Shown piece after piece: positions 32,493-43,181 of a stretch of DNA of 64,000 nt. A program made the translations under genes and the position numbers. This stretch comes from Myxococcota bacterium (lineage in GTDB: Bacteria; Myxococcota_A; UBA9042; DTJE01), in the NCBI GenBank assembly GCA_017994695.1, contig JAGOKF010000013.1, positions 1 to 64,000 on the forward strand, read 5' to 3'. The notes beneath the pieces were generated by a model. It worked only from the letters and a program-made list of their open reading frames with translations. It made no database searches and was not told the DNA's origin. How positions within the stretch are numbered: the stretch's first letter is position 1; each line of letters starts with the position of its first letter.

Positions 32493-34913
32493 ATGAACGG
32501 GAAACGGCGCCGAAACTGGACGGGATGGATGGTCGTCGCGGCCACGGTGATCGGGTGCTCCCGGGGCGGGGACCCCGTGCCCGTGGCCCGGACGGAGGGA
32601 GGAATCACCTGCCGGGCCTTGGAGATGGACCCCGAGGCCTGGCGCAAGGCGGGACCGGACCCCTCGGGCCACCGGGCGGTCCTCCACAACGGCCGGGTGA
32701 TCGCCCCCGTGGGCACCCGGTTTCCCACCGCCGACTTCCCCCTGGGATTCGCCCTGAACCGGGACGAGACCCGGGCCTACGTCGTCCACAACGGCGACGG
32801 GCGATCGCTGATGGTGCTGGACCTGACCGCGGCCCCGGCCGGCCAGGACCCGGCCGTCGCCCCCGAGCGGGCGCTGATGCAGACCGTCCCTCTGGGCTCC
32901 ACGTTCCGGGGAGTCGCCCTGACCCCCGACGAGAAGACCCTGGTGGTGGCCGGCGGCAACACCTCCCGGGCGTGGTTCCTCCCGGTCCTGCCCGACGGGA
33001 CCCTGGCGACGCCCGGGGAGTTTGCGAGCCTCTCGGGCTACCTGTCGGACCTGGTCATCGCCCCCGACGGGTCCGAGGTGTTCGTGCTGTCCAACACCAA
33101 CAGCAAGGTGTTCGTGCTGGACCCGGCGACCCGGGAGACGCGGCGGGTGATCCGCACCGAGGGGGCCACGCCCTATGCCCTGGTGATCTCCCCCGACGGG
33201 TCGGTCCTCTGGGCCAGCAACCAGAGTTCCGACACGGTGACCGCGATCGACGCCCGCAGCGGGGCCCTGCTGGCCCGGATCGCCGTCGGGAAGGGACCCG
33301 AGGCGATGGCCCTGTCGCCGGACGGGTCGCGCCTCTTCGTCGCGCTGAGCGACGCGGACCGCGTGGCGGTGATCGACACCTCCCTCCGGGTGCTGCTGGA
33401 GACCTGGGACCTGACCGGAGACCCGGCGGGCCTGGCCCACGGCAACGTCAACGGCATCGCGGTGTCTCCCGACGGGAAGCGGGTCTTCGTCACCGCCGCG
33501 GCGATGAACCGGGTGGACGTGGTGGACTCGGCCACCGGGCGGGTCCTGGGGTCCGTTCCCACGGGCTGGTATCCCACCGAGGTGCAGGCCCGGGGCGACC
33601 GCCTCTACGCGGTCTCCTCGAAGGGGATGGCCAACCCGAATCCCCGGGCCCTGAAGACCATCCCCGGCTTCCTGGGCGTGGTGGCGATGCCCGACGACGA
33701 GACCCTCGCCCGGTGGACCGAGGAGGTCGCCCGGAACAACGACCGCGCCCGGGCCTTCCTGGTGGGATCCTGCACCCCGGACCGGATCCCGGTCCTGAAG
33801 GGGCCCCCGGAGTCGCCCATCCGCCACGTGATCCTGATCGTCCGGGAGAACAAGACCTACGACATGCTGCTGGGGGACCTCACGGACCACCAGGGCAATC
33901 CCATCGGGGACGGCGACCCGAACCTGGTCGTCTTCGGGGAGCGCTACACCCCGAACTTCCACGAGTTGTCCCGGGAGTTCGCGACCTTCGACAACTTCTA
34001 CTCCAACGCCGAGGCCTCCCTCCACGGCCACCAGTGGGTCACCCAGTCCCAGTGCAACGATCTGATGGAGAAGGAGTACCCCGACCAGTTGCCCATTCCC
34101 GGCATCGACCCCGGGCTGGACCCGGACGGCGAGTGGCCGACCTTCTTCGACCTCCTGTACGAACACGACGTCCCGTTCCGCAACTACGGGGAGTTCCCCT
34201 CCTTCGGGCTCCGGATGCTGGACGAGTTCCAGGACTTCTACGACCACAAGTACCCCTTCTGGACCCAGTCGGTCTGGGACGTGGACAAGGCCGCCGAGGT
34301 GATCCGGGAGTGGGAACTGGGCATCGTCCCCTCCTTCATCTTCATCGGCCTGCCCAACGACCACACCTACGGGACCCGGAAGGGCTTCCCGACCCCGGCG
34401 ACGATGGTCGCCGACAACGACCGCGGGACCGGGCGACTGATCGAGTGGATCAGCCACTCCCCCTACTGGCCGGAAACCGTGGTCTTCATCCTGGAGGACG
34501 ATCCCCAGGGTTCCGGGGACCACGTGGAGGCCCACCGGTCCGTGCTGACCGTGGTGTCGCCCTGGGTCCGGCGGCACTACATCTCGTCGCTGCACTACGA
34601 CGTGCCCAGCGTCTTCCGGACCATCGAGTTGATCCTGGGGCTGCCTCCGATGGGGAAGAACGACGCCTACGCCCCGCCCATCCTGGACATCTGGGTGGAC
34701 GGAACCAGCGAGCCCATCGACACGACCCCCTTCCTGGAACTGCCGGTGGACGTCCCCTACGAGGTCAACGGGGCGGAGGCGCTGATGGCCGCCGAGTCCG
34801 AGGCCTGCGACTTCCGGGTCGTGGACTCCTGCCCGGGGCTGGGCCGGATCCTCTGGAAGGCGATGCGGGGGAACGTCGAACCGCCACCCTACGCCAAGGG
34901 CATCGACAAATGA
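32493..34913 (+). CDS. Bifunctional YncE-type beta-propeller / alkaline-phosphatase-superfamily lipoprotein
   Basis: This 806-residue protein has a lipoprotein signal ending VIGC (Cys22). Residues about 80-390 are a YVTN/YncE beta-propeller with repeated blades: VVHNGDGRSLMVLDL, VALTPDEKTLVVAGGN, LVISPDGSVLWASNQSSDTV and AVSPDGKRVFVTAA. Residues about 440-740 are a phosphoesterase of the alkaline-phosphatase superfamily: ILIVRENKTYDMLLGD, FATFDNFYSNAEASLHGHQW and VFILEDDPQGSGDHVEAHRS. The metal-binding Asp/His set appears complete. It is probably an outer-membrane or surface lipoprotein that hydrolyses a phosphodiester or phospholipid head group; the substrate is not predictable. The next lipoprotein starts 14 bases after its stop. 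Confidence 0.88.
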   Translation: MNGKRRRNWTGWMVVAATVIGCSRGGDPVPVARTEGGITCRALEMDPEAWRKAGPDPSGHRAVLHNGRVIAPVGTRFPTADFPLGFALNRDETRAYVVHNGDGRSLMVLDLTAAPAGQDPAVAPERALMQTVPLGSTFRGVALTPDEKTLVVAGGNTSRAWFLPVLPDGTLATPGEFASLSGYLSDLVIAPDGSEVFVLSNTNSKVFVLDPATRETRRVIRTEGATPYALVISPDGSVLWASNQSSDTVTAIDARSGALLARIAVGKGPEAMALSPDGSRLFVALSDADRVAVIDTSLRVLLETWDLTGDPAGLAHGNVNGIAVSPDGKRVFVTAAAMNRVDVVDSATGRVLGSVPTGWYPTEVQARGDRLYAVSSKGMANPNPRALKTIPGFLGVVAMPDDETLARWTEEVARNNDRARAFLVGSCTPDRIPVLKGPPESPIRHVILIVRENKTYDMLLGDLTDHQGNPIGDGDPNLVVFGERYTPNFHELSREFATFDNFYSNAEASLHGHQWVTQSQCNDLMEKEYPDQLPIPGIDPGLDPDGEWPTFFDLLYEHDVPFRNYGEFPSFGLRMLDEFQDFYDHKYPFWTQSVWDVDKAAEVIREWELGIVPSFIFIGLPNDHTYGTRKGFPTPATMVADNDRGTGRLIEWISHSPYWPETVVFILEDDPQGSGDHVEAHRSVLTVVSPWVRRHYISSLHYDVPSVFRTIELILGLPPMGKNDAYAPPILDIWVDGTSEPIDTTPFLELPVDVPYEVNGAEALMAAESEACDFRVVDSCPGLGRILWKAMRGNVEPPPYAKGIDK

Positions 34914-34927
34914 GGGGGAGGTCCGGG

Positions 34928-36685
34928 ATGATCGGACGATTCCGATGGGCTTGGGTGCCGGTGGCGCTGACGTTCGCCTGCGGCGGAGGGGGAACCTCCC
35001 CGGGGGACCCGGGCGGGGGGGATCTCCCCGGGGAGACTCCCTGGGAGGTCGCCGGGGACACGGGGGAGGAGACCGGCCGGCCGGACAACCCTCCGGACGA
35101 GGTGCCTGGGGACCCGGGCCGGGAGGCCGGGGAGGACCTGCTCCCGGACACCGGGGAGGACGCCGAGACCCCCTGCGACGACGAGGAGGCCCTCGCCCGG
35201 GGGCTCGACTGGCTGGAGAAGGCCGAGCCGGGCTTCGCCCTGAACGAACTGGAGGAGGCCCTCGCCCGGTGCCCCTCGGACCCCCGGGCCCTCTTCCTGG
35301 CAGGGCTGGCGGAGTCGATCTACGGGGCCGAGCATCTGCTGTCCCTGCTGACCGTGCTGACCGGCCAGACCACCGGCCCCAGGCTGCCGGCCCTGTTCCT
35401 CCGGGAGGACGCCGGTGAGGACCCGGCGAACTGGAACGAGATCCTCGCTGCGAAACTGCACCGGGCCTTCCTGGAACTGCGCGACCACTTCGATCGGAGC
35501 CTGGCCCACCTGGAGGCCCTCGGGGACCGGGACCCCGGGGTGTCCACCCGGGGCATCCCCCTCTACCTGGGGATCCGGCCCTCCCTGGTCCTCCGGGGAC
35601 GTTTCGATGCCGGGGACGCGATGCTGACCCGGGCCGTGGCGAGCCTCGCCGCGGGCATCCTGGACTTCCTGGCCGGGCAGGACCTGGACACCGACCTCCT
35701 GACCGTCGCCAGCAGCGCGAAGCGGATGTTCGGGGACTCGGTGGACTTCCCGATGATCTCCCGGCTGGCCGCCTACCTGCTGAACGAGGACTCCCGCTTC
35801 CTGACCCTGCACCCGGTGGACGGGGAACGGCTGTTCCGGGACGCCCGGCAGCGCTTCGCCGACGTGTCCCCGCTGCTGGACCAGGCCATCGCCCGGATGG
35901 GGGAGGCGGGCACCGGGGAGGACGAGGTGTCCTACCTGGAGTCCCTTCCCGCGGGACTGGTGATCAACGTGCGCAACCGGGTCCGGTTCGACGCCGCGGG
36001 GACCCCCGACGAGGAACCCTGGTACCTGATCCTCGGCGAGGAGACCCTGGAGTCCCTCCGGGCATGCAGCCGCAGCATCCGGGAGCCCGGGGAGGCCGTC
36101 ACGCTCCACGGGGGCGTCGTGCCGGCGCTGTCGGTGATCCTGGTGGGCTTCGTGCGCGTGGGGCTACTGGAAACCTTCGGCCTGGAGGAGGTCGCGGGGA
36201 TCGACCTTGCGGGCCTGGAGGTGGACGAGATTTCGGGGCTCCTGCGGGGCCTGCTGCCCAACGTGCTGGCCTTCGACTGGGGGCGGTTCTTCGAGCAGCC
36301 GGTGGGCCTGCGGGCCTGGCTTCCCGAGGCGACCCGGGACGGCGCCTCCCTGGACAACCGGATTCGGGCCGAGTGGGAATGCCCCGGGGACCTGGGCCCC
36401 GACGGCTTTCCCGGCGGGTCCCTCCGGATGCTGTGCGGCAAGGACGCGGCCCTGGCCGACGGGCCCCACTTCCCCGGCACCCCCTGGGAGACCGCCGCCG
36501 ACGGCACGGCGTCCCCCTTCCCGGTGATGGCCTTCGGGGACCCGTCCTGGAACGGGCTGAACCTGGTGAACCTGGCGGCGCCGGCCGGGCAGGTCGACCT
36601 GGAAGGATTCGCCCCGGCGGACCAGACGACCTGGAACGCGGCCCTGGCCCGCCTGCTGGGGGGCCTGTTGTCGCTGCTGAACTGA
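34928..36685 (+). CDS. Lipoprotein with acidic linker, unknown function
   Basis: The ATG at 34928 follows a GGGGGAGG ribosome-binding site; an earlier ATG overlapping the previous stop (34910) would add six residues. The 585-residue product has a lipoprotein signal (PVALTFAC), then a 60-residue Gly/Asp/Glu/Pro linker built of GDPG/GE units. The rest is a largely helical domain with TPR-like beginnings (LDWLEKAEPGFALNELEEALARCP) and repeated LL-rich helices. I recognise no enzyme motif. Similar acidic-linker lipoproteins are common in Myxococcota-like genomes. It forms a unit with the phosphatase and the TlpA-like gene. Confidence 0.75.
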   Translation: MIGRFRWAWVPVALTFACGGGGTSPGDPGGGDLPGETPWEVAGDTGEETGRPDNPPDEVPGDPGREAGEDLLPDTGEDAETPCDDEEALARGLDWLEKAEPGFALNELEEALARCPSDPRALFLAGLAESIYGAEHLLSLLTVLTGQTTGPRLPALFLREDAGEDPANWNEILAAKLHRAFLELRDHFDRSLAHLEALGDRDPGVSTRGIPLYLGIRPSLVLRGRFDAGDAMLTRAVASLAAGILDFLAGQDLDTDLLTVASSAKRMFGDSVDFPMISRLAAYLLNEDSRFLTLHPVDGERLFRDARQRFADVSPLLDQAIARMGEAGTGEDEVSYLESLPAGLVINVRNRVRFDAAGTPDEEPWYLILGEETLESLRACSRSIREPGEAVTLHGGVVPALSVILVGFVRVGLLETFGLEEVAGIDLAGLEVDEISGLLRGLLPNVLAFDWGRFFEQPVGLRAWLPEATRDGASLDNRIRAEWECPGDLGPDGFPGGSLRMLCGKDAALADGPHFPGTPWETAADGTASPFPVMAFGDPSWNGLNLVNLAAPAGQVDLEGFAPADQTTWNAALARLLGGLLSLLN

Positions 36686-36714
36686 CGCTTCCCCGGCCGG
36701 GGCGGAAGGGAGCC

Positions 36715-37341
36715 ATGAACGCCAAGACGAATGAGCAGATCCGGGGACGAAGGGCCTTCCTGTGGATCGCCACGGGGGTCCTTTTCCTGGGACTGGCCCT
36801 GGGGATCCTCCAGGCGGTGTCCGGGGGACTCGGCCCGATGGAAACCTTTCTGCGGCGCAGCCGGGGACAGGCGATCGGGCGTCCCCTGACCCCCTCCCAG
36901 GCGGCCTATGTCCTGGAGGCCCGGCGGGGAGGGCAGGTGGTCCCGACGACCATCGCGGACTTCGAGGCCCAGGTGATCTTCGTGAACTTCTGGGGGACCT
37001 TCTGTCCTCCCTGCATCGAGGAACTGCCGAGCCTGCTGGCCCTGGCCCGATCCCGCAGCCCGTCGGAATTCCTGGTGCTGGCCGTCGCCTACGACGACTC
37101 CTGGGAGGTCATCGACCAGTTCTTCGCCCGGAACACCTCCGAGGCGGTGCCCCCCAACTTCGTGGTGCTCCGGGACCCGGTGCAGGTCGCCGGCCGGGAT
37201 CTGAAGGCCCTCTTCGGCACCGAGAAGATCCCCGAGACCTGGCTGGTCCGCAAGGGCGTCGTGGAGGCGAGGTTCGTCAACGCCCGGGACTGGCTCGACC
37301 CGGCCATCGTGGGCCTGATCGAGGCCGCCCGGACGCGGTAG
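36715..37341 (+). CDS. TlpA-like membrane-anchored thioredoxin
   Basis: This 208-residue protein has an N-terminal membrane anchor (FLWIATGVLFLGLALGILQAV) and a periplasmic thioredoxin domain with VIFVNFWGTFCPPCIEELPSLL (Cys97, Cys100). It also has AVAYDDSWEVIDQFF, and KIPETWLVRKGVV as the cis-proline loop. CPPC resembles ResA/TlpA-type reductants used in cytochrome c maturation and extracytoplasmic disulfide reduction. It starts 29 bases after the lipoprotein and faces rodA tail to tail; a perfect CCCCGGCCGGGG palindrome (36691-36702) lies in the gap. A role in reducing apocytochromes for the multihaem proteins of this organism is plausible. Confidence 0.85.
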   Translation: MNAKTNEQIRGRRAFLWIATGVLFLGLALGILQAVSGGLGPMETFLRRSRGQAIGRPLTPSQAAYVLEARRGGQVVPTTIADFEAQVIFVNFWGTFCPPCIEELPSLLALARSRSPSEFLVLAVAYDDSWEVIDQFFARNTSEAVPPNFVVLRDPVQVAGRDLKALFGTEKIPETWLVRKGVVEARFVNARDWLDPAIVGLIEAARTR

Positions 37342-37350
37342 CCGTGCCGG

Positions 37351-38469
37351 TCAGACGTGCCCCCGGTGCAGGCCGGCGTTCAGGGCCATCCCGACCGCCA
37401 GCATCGACGAGATCATCGAGGATCCCCCGTAGGACAGGAACGGGAGGGTCAGGCCGACCACCGGGAAGATCCCGGTCACCATGCCGATGTTGAAGACCAC
37501 CTGCCAGAACAGGATCGCCGTCGCCCCGACGCAGACCAGCGCGGCGAACCGCTCCCGGGCCCTCAGGGCCAGCACTAGCAGCGAGATCACCAGGGATCCG
37601 TAGAGCACCAGGAGGCCCAGGGCCCCCACGAACCCCCGCTCCTCGGCGAAGGCGGCGAAGATGTAGTCGTTGTGCATCTCGGGCAGGTAGCGGAGCCGGG
37701 ACTGGATCGCCTGCCCCTGGCCCCGGCCCAGCCAGCCTCCGCTCCCGACGGCCCAGAGGGCCTGCTCGGGCTGCATGCGGCTGTCGGCCTCCTCCCGGGT
37801 GGCCGGTCGGGCCCCGGACATCGAGAGCCAGGTCCGGACGCGCTCCTTCTGGTAGGGCTGGATCACGTTGAGTTCCCAGGCCAGGGGGATCAACAGCAGG
37901 ATGATCCCCAGGAGGGTCAGGAACGATCGCAGCCGGATGCCCTCGAAGAACATCACCGAGAACCCCACGGCGATCAGCACGAGGCTGGTGCCCAGGTCCG
38001 GCTCCATCATCACCAGCGCCACGGGCAGCGCCACCTGGCCCAGGGGCTTCAACAGCATCCGCAGGCTGTAGCGCTCGGGGTTCCTCTCGCCGTGGAAGAA
38101 GCGGGCCAGCATCAACACCAGGGCCGGCTTCGCGAACTCCGAGGGCTGGATCGAGACGTCCCCGAGGCTGAACCACCGGCGGGAGGCGTTGACCTCCTTC
38201 CCGAACCCCAGCACCAGCAGCAGCAGCAGCACCGCGCCCCAGTAGAACACCGGGCTCAGCTGTTCGAAGAACCGCATGTCCACGAAGGCCACCACTCCCG
38301 CCACCCCCAGGCCCAGCAGGATCCAGACGAGCTGGGTCTCGTGGAACCGCTCGCCGGTGTAGGAGGCGGCGCTTCCCAGGGTCAGGACCCCGACGACCAG
38401 CAGCAGCAGCAGCGAGAACAGTGCCGTCCAGACCGCGCGGCTGAAGGGCCGTCTTTCCGAGGTGATCAT
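37351..38469 (-). CDS. rodA: Peptidoglycan glycosyltransferase RodA (SEDS family)
   Basis: This 372-residue polytopic protein has about ten membrane helices and SEDS motifs: WFSLGDVSIQPSEFAKPALVLMLA, MMEPDLGTSLVL (with the Asp needed for polymerase activity), the long periplasmic loop with YQKERVRTWL, YIFAAFAEERGF and the terminal GLTLPFLSYGGSSMISSMLAVG. RodA polymerises lipid II during lateral wall growth together with PBP2. The gene is last in the mre operon, nine bases after mrdA. Confidence 0.96.
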   Translation of the reverse strand: MITSERRPFSRAVWTALFSLLLLLVVGVLTLGSAASYTGERFHETQLVWILLGLGVAGVVAFVDMRFFEQLSPVFYWGAVLLLLLVLGFGKEVNASRRWFSLGDVSIQPSEFAKPALVLMLARFFHGERNPERYSLRMLLKPLGQVALPVALVMMEPDLGTSLVLIAVGFSVMFFEGIRLRSFLTLLGIILLLIPLAWELNVIQPYQKERVRTWLSMSGARPATREEADSRMQPEQALWAVGSGGWLGRGQGQAIQSRLRYLPEMHNDYIFAAFAEERGFVGALGLLVLYGSLVISLLVLALRARERFAALVCVGATAILFWQVVFNIGMVTGIFPVVGLTLPFLSYGGSSMISSMLAVGMALNAGLHRGHV

Positions 38470-38478
38470 CCCGTCCTC

Positions 38479-40485
38479 TCAAGGCAGCAGGGGCAGCAGG
38501 TCCTCCCCGGACATCCCCTCCCAGAGGTCCCCGAACTCGTCGGCCCGGCTGGCATAGTACGCCTCGAAGATCCTCCGGGCCACGGGAGCCGCCACGGCCC
38601 CCCCGAACCCCCCGTGTTCCACGAAGACCACGACCACCAGCCGCGGTCTCCGGGCGGGACCGTAGGCCATGAACCAGGCATGATCCTGGGCCAGCCAGCC
38701 CTCCAGGGACGCCGGGGCGTCAGGGCGGTGCTCCCGGGCCTGGGCGGTCCCGGTCTTTCCGGCGAAGGGCAGTTCCTTCAGGGCCGCCGAGGCGGCGGTT
38801 CCCTTCTCGCCGTTGACCGCTTCGTACATCCCCCGCTTCACGAGGTCCAGGAAGGCCTCGGGGATCTCGATGGTGCGCTGGACCTCCGGCTGCACCGGCG
38901 TCTCCTGGCCGGTGGAGGGATCCCGGACGGCCCGGACCAGGTGGGGACGAAGCAGGCGCCCCCCGTTGACCACCGCGGCCAGGGCCCGGGCCAGGGCCAG
39001 GGGGGTCACCTTCACGTCCCCCTGGCCGACGGCGGCGTTCAGGGCGTGCCCGGGCTGGTAGGACAGGCGATGGCGCAGGTACCAGCGTTCCGTGGGCACC
39101 AGGCCCGGGTACTCCCGGAGATCGAAGCCGGTGGGCTCGCCCATCCCGAAGATGTCCCGGGCCCAGTGGGCGATGGCATCCATGCCCAGCATCTCCCCCA
39201 ACTGGTAGAAATAGACGTCGCAGGATTCCGCCAGGGCCCGGACCAGGCCCGTCTCCCCGTGTCCCGACCGCTTGAAGCAACGGAAGCGGCGCCCCTTGAA
39301 CAGGTAGGACCCGTAGCAGGTGGTCTTCCAGTCGGGGCCGATGGCCCCCTCCATCAACCCGGCGATGGCCGAGAAGACCTTGAAGGTGGACCCCGGCGGG
39401 AACGGACGCAGGGCCTTGTCCACCTGGGGCGCCAGGAACTCCTCCTCGGCCTGGGCCCCCGGGGAGGGACCGCGCCGTGACGACCCCAGTTGGAGACGTC
39501 GGCCCATCAACCGGGAGGGATGGCTGTAGAGCACCAGCACCTCCCCGGTGTCGGCGTCCATCGCCACCACGGCCCCGGAACGGAGGGGGGCCATCGCCTC
39601 CCTGGCCACCCGCTGGAGGTCCAGGTCCAGGGTCAGCACCAGGTCCGACCCGGGCCTCGGAGGAGTCGAGTGCAGGTCGGCGAAGGGGCCCTCGAGGCCC
39701 CGGGGTTCGATCCGCCGGCCATCGGCGCTCCGGAGGTAGACGTCCTCCCCGTCCACCCCCCGCAACGTCCGGTCCCAGGCCTTCTCGACGCCGGCCCGGC
39801 CCAGGACGTCCCCGGCCCGGAGGGCCCCCTCCGAGGCCTCGACCTCCTGGGCATTGACCTCGTTGACGTAGCCGACGGCGTGGGCGGTCAGGGCGCCCTC
39901 GGGAAGCCACCGCATCATCCGGGTCTGCACCGAGAAGCCCCGCAACTCGTGCAGGTGCGCCTGGACGATCGCCCGCTGGTCCAGCCAGGACCGGCCGCAC
40001 AGGGGACAGACCAGCACCTGGCGCTTCGGATCGTAGGCCCCCGGAGTCAGGTCCTCGGGGCAGCGGGGTCCCTGGAGGTTCCGCACCACGGGGATCTTCC
40101 AGAACCGGGTCTTGCGGTCCTGGCGGGCCTGTTCGACCTTCCGCACCAGGGACTCGGCGCCCTCCGGGTCCAGCACCCCCAGTTCCCGAAGCCTCTCGGC
40201 CGCCTCGGCCGGGGCCTTCAGGTAGTGGGGAACCACCATCAGGTCCGCCACCTCCATGTCCACGGCCAGGGGACGCCCCTCCCGGTCCACGATGGCCCCC
40301 CGGGGGGCCGGGACGACGTCCCGGGTCACGTGGCCCATCCAGGCCAGGTTGGCGTACCGGCTCCCCTCCAGCACCTGCAGGTGGAACAGGCGACCGGCCA
40401 GGACCAGGAAGACCGCCAGGACCAGCAGCAGGGCCCAGCGGAAATGGGCCCGATACTCCACGGAACCGTCCAGGCCCCTGATCAC
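38479..40485 (-). CDS. mrdA: Penicillin-binding protein 2 (elongasome transpeptidase) with extra Cys cluster
   Basis: This 668-residue class B PBP has one N-terminal membrane helix (FRWALLLVLAVFLVLAGRLF) and a pedestal domain with APRGAIVDREGRPLA. The transpeptidase domain has SxxK at PGSTFKV (Ser366/Lys369), the second motif in ESCDVYFY (421-423) and KTG in FAGKTGTAQ. YLFKGRRFRCFKRSGHG keeps the Cys and His linked to the PBP2 zinc site described in other bacteria. Unusually, residues 142-163 add a Cys-x17-CPLC segment followed by His177/His179, which looks like a second zinc ribbon in the pedestal. It crosslinks new glycan strands and partners RodA. Spacing is 58 bases from mreD and nine to rodA. 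Confidence 0.95.
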   Translation of the reverse strand: MIRGLDGSVEYRAHFRWALLLVLAVFLVLAGRLFHLQVLEGSRYANLAWMGHVTRDVVPAPRGAIVDREGRPLAVDMEVADLMVVPHYLKAPAEAAERLRELGVLDPEGAESLVRKVEQARQDRKTRFWKIPVVRNLQGPRCPEDLTPGAYDPKRQVLVCPLCGRSWLDQRAIVQAHLHELRGFSVQTRMMRWLPEGALTAHAVGYVNEVNAQEVEASEGALRAGDVLGRAGVEKAWDRTLRGVDGEDVYLRSADGRRIEPRGLEGPFADLHSTPPRPGSDLVLTLDLDLQRVAREAMAPLRSGAVVAMDADTGEVLVLYSHPSRLMGRRLQLGSSRRGPSPGAQAEEEFLAPQVDKALRPFPPGSTFKVFSAIAGLMEGAIGPDWKTTCYGSYLFKGRRFRCFKRSGHGETGLVRALAESCDVYFYQLGEMLGMDAIAHWARDIFGMGEPTGFDLREYPGLVPTERWYLRHRLSYQPGHALNAAVGQGDVKVTPLALARALAAVVNGGRLLRPHLVRAVRDPSTGQETPVQPEVQRTIEIPEAFLDLVKRGMYEAVNGEKGTAASAALKELPFAGKTGTAQAREHRPDAPASLEGWLAQDHAWFMAYGPARRPRLVVVVFVEHGGFGGAVAAPVARRIFEAYYASRADEFGDLWEGMSGEDLLPLLP

Positions 40486-40543
40486 GGACTCCCCCTGGGC
40501 GTCGATGGCCCCCAGAGCGAGTCTGGGAGGTTACCACAACTCC

Positions 40544-41059
40544 CTACAGGATCCGGCGGTCCGCCTTCCGCAGCCCCCCGGTGAGGACATCCAGGCCCGC
40601 GAAGGGGAGCACCAGCAGAGGGGCCAGCAGGGCGGTGGTCAGGACCGTCGGGATGGCCCACAGCAGGCTGCCGGCCCGGCCCTCGAACCCGGAATCGAAC
40701 AGCAGCGACAGCAGGAAGAAGAGCAACGTCTTCAGCACGCCGGCCACCAGCGTCACCAGGATCAGGGGGAGGGGACGGTCCAGGGGCAGCCGCCCCGAGA
40801 GCCCCCGGATCAGCAGGAACAGCAGTCCCAGGATCTCCACATGCATGCCGAGCAGGGTCCCGGGAGTCGAGAGGTCCAGGATCAGCCCCGCCGCCAGGGT
40901 GGTCAGGAACCCCTGCCTGGTGGGAAAGGCGTAACAGAGATGGCAGACCGCCACCAGGGGCACGTCCAGCAGGGTCGGCCGCAGTCCCGTCCACAGCAGC
41001 AGGGGGCCGACCAGGACCTGGATCAGCACCAGCAGCAGCAGGAACCACACCGATCGCAA
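40544..41059 (-). CDS. mreD: Rod-shape determining membrane protein MreD
   Basis: This 171-residue protein is almost all membrane helices (SVWFLLLLVLIQVLVGPLLL, QGFLTTLAAGLILDL, PLILVTLVAGVLKTLLFFLLSLLF). The segment LAAGLILDLSTPGTLLGMHVEILGL fits the MreD pattern GlllDlf...lG. MreD sequences diverge widely, so order (mreC upstream, mrdA downstream) carries most of the weight. It sits in the inner membrane as part of the elongasome. Confidence 0.9.
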   Translation of the reverse strand: MRSVWFLLLLVLIQVLVGPLLLWTGLRPTLLDVPLVAVCHLCYAFPTRQGFLTTLAAGLILDLSTPGTLLGMHVEILGLLFLLIRGLSGRLPLDRPLPLILVTLVAGVLKTLLFFLLSLLFDSGFEGRAGSLLWAIPTVLTTALLAPLLVLPFAGLDVLTGGLRKADRRIL

Positions 41060-41080
41060 GGCCCGTCCTCCGTCCGGCCC

Positions 41081-41917
41081 CTAGGGTTCCGCGCCGGCGC
41101 CCACCGGGGCGGCGACCAGCACCGTGTCCCAGGCCGCGGGGTTCGCCGCCAGCCGCACCTCGTACTCGACGAAGGGACCGGACCGGCGTCGTGCGTCCTG
41201 GTCCAGCAGGTATCCCACCTCGATCCCCCGGGGGAAGACCCGGTCGTGGCCCGAGGTCACCACGACCGCGCCCCGGGGCAGGGGGTCCTCCGTCTGGGCC
41301 ACCTGGAGCCATGCCGCGTAGCGATCCGGAAGGCCGGACCCGATCAGCACGCCCAGCACGCCCTGGCCCAGGACCTCGCAGGCGACCCGGCTCCGCTGGT
41401 CCCCGAGGAGCATCACGTCGCCCAGGGAACCGGCCGCCCGGATGGTCCGACCGACGAGGCCCTCGGGGGTCAGCACGGCCAGGTCCGGCCGCAACGCGAC
41501 CCCATCGGCCTGGACCTGGATCCGGCCCACCCGGTGGAAGGGCGTGACGTCCACGGCGACGACCCGGGCGGCCTCCAGGCGGAGATCCGGCCGCTTTTCC
41601 CGCAGGTCCAGCACCTTCCGGAGCCGCTGGACCTCGACGGCGAGCTGCTTGGCCAGCAGGGCCTCCTGCATCAGGCGGTCCCGCTCGGCCCGGAGATGCT
41701 CGTTCTCCTCCCGGACCCCGACCAGGGAGACGTAGCGTTCCACCAGGCCCGAGGCGCCGCCGGTGACCCACCGGGCGGCGCCCTGGATCCGTCCCGCGAA
41801 ACCCACCAGCAGTTGCTCCGGCAGGGAAGAGCCGCCGCCGCGGCCCGTCAGGAACATCAGGATCACGGGAATCACGAGACCCGCGATCACCGTGACGACC
41901 CACCGCCGCCGATCCAA
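41081..41917 (-). CDS. mreC: Rod-shape determining protein MreC
   Basis: This 278-residue protein has a short cytoplasmic start and one membrane helix (VVTVIAGLVIPVILMFLTG). A coiled coil follows (REENEHLRAERDRLMQEALLAKQLAVEVQRL), then two beta domains with RVVAVDVTPFHRVGRIQVQADG, AVLTPEGLVGRTIRA, VMLLGDQRSRVACEV and GDRVFPRGIEVGYL-like segments. It bridges MreB to PBP2 in the periplasm. Second gene of the operon, 49 bases after mreB and 21 before mreD. Confidence 0.95.
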   Translation of the reverse strand: MDRRRWVVTVIAGLVIPVILMFLTGRGGGSSLPEQLLVGFAGRIQGAARWVTGGASGLVERYVSLVGVREENEHLRAERDRLMQEALLAKQLAVEVQRLRKVLDLREKRPDLRLEAARVVAVDVTPFHRVGRIQVQADGVALRPDLAVLTPEGLVGRTIRAAGSLGDVMLLGDQRSRVACEVLGQGVLGVLIGSGLPDRYAAWLQVAQTEDPLPRGAVVVTSGHDRVFPRGIEVGYLLDQDARRRSGPFVEYEVRLAANPAAWDTVLVAAPVGAGAEP

Positions 41918-41966
41918 ACCCGACCCCCACCCGAGAACGGGCCGGCCCTCTCCGAGTCCCCGGAAC

Positions 41967-43149
<1,183 letters not shown>

Positions 43150-43181
43150 CACGGGGTCTTGCGCCGACAGGAGATCCGCCG

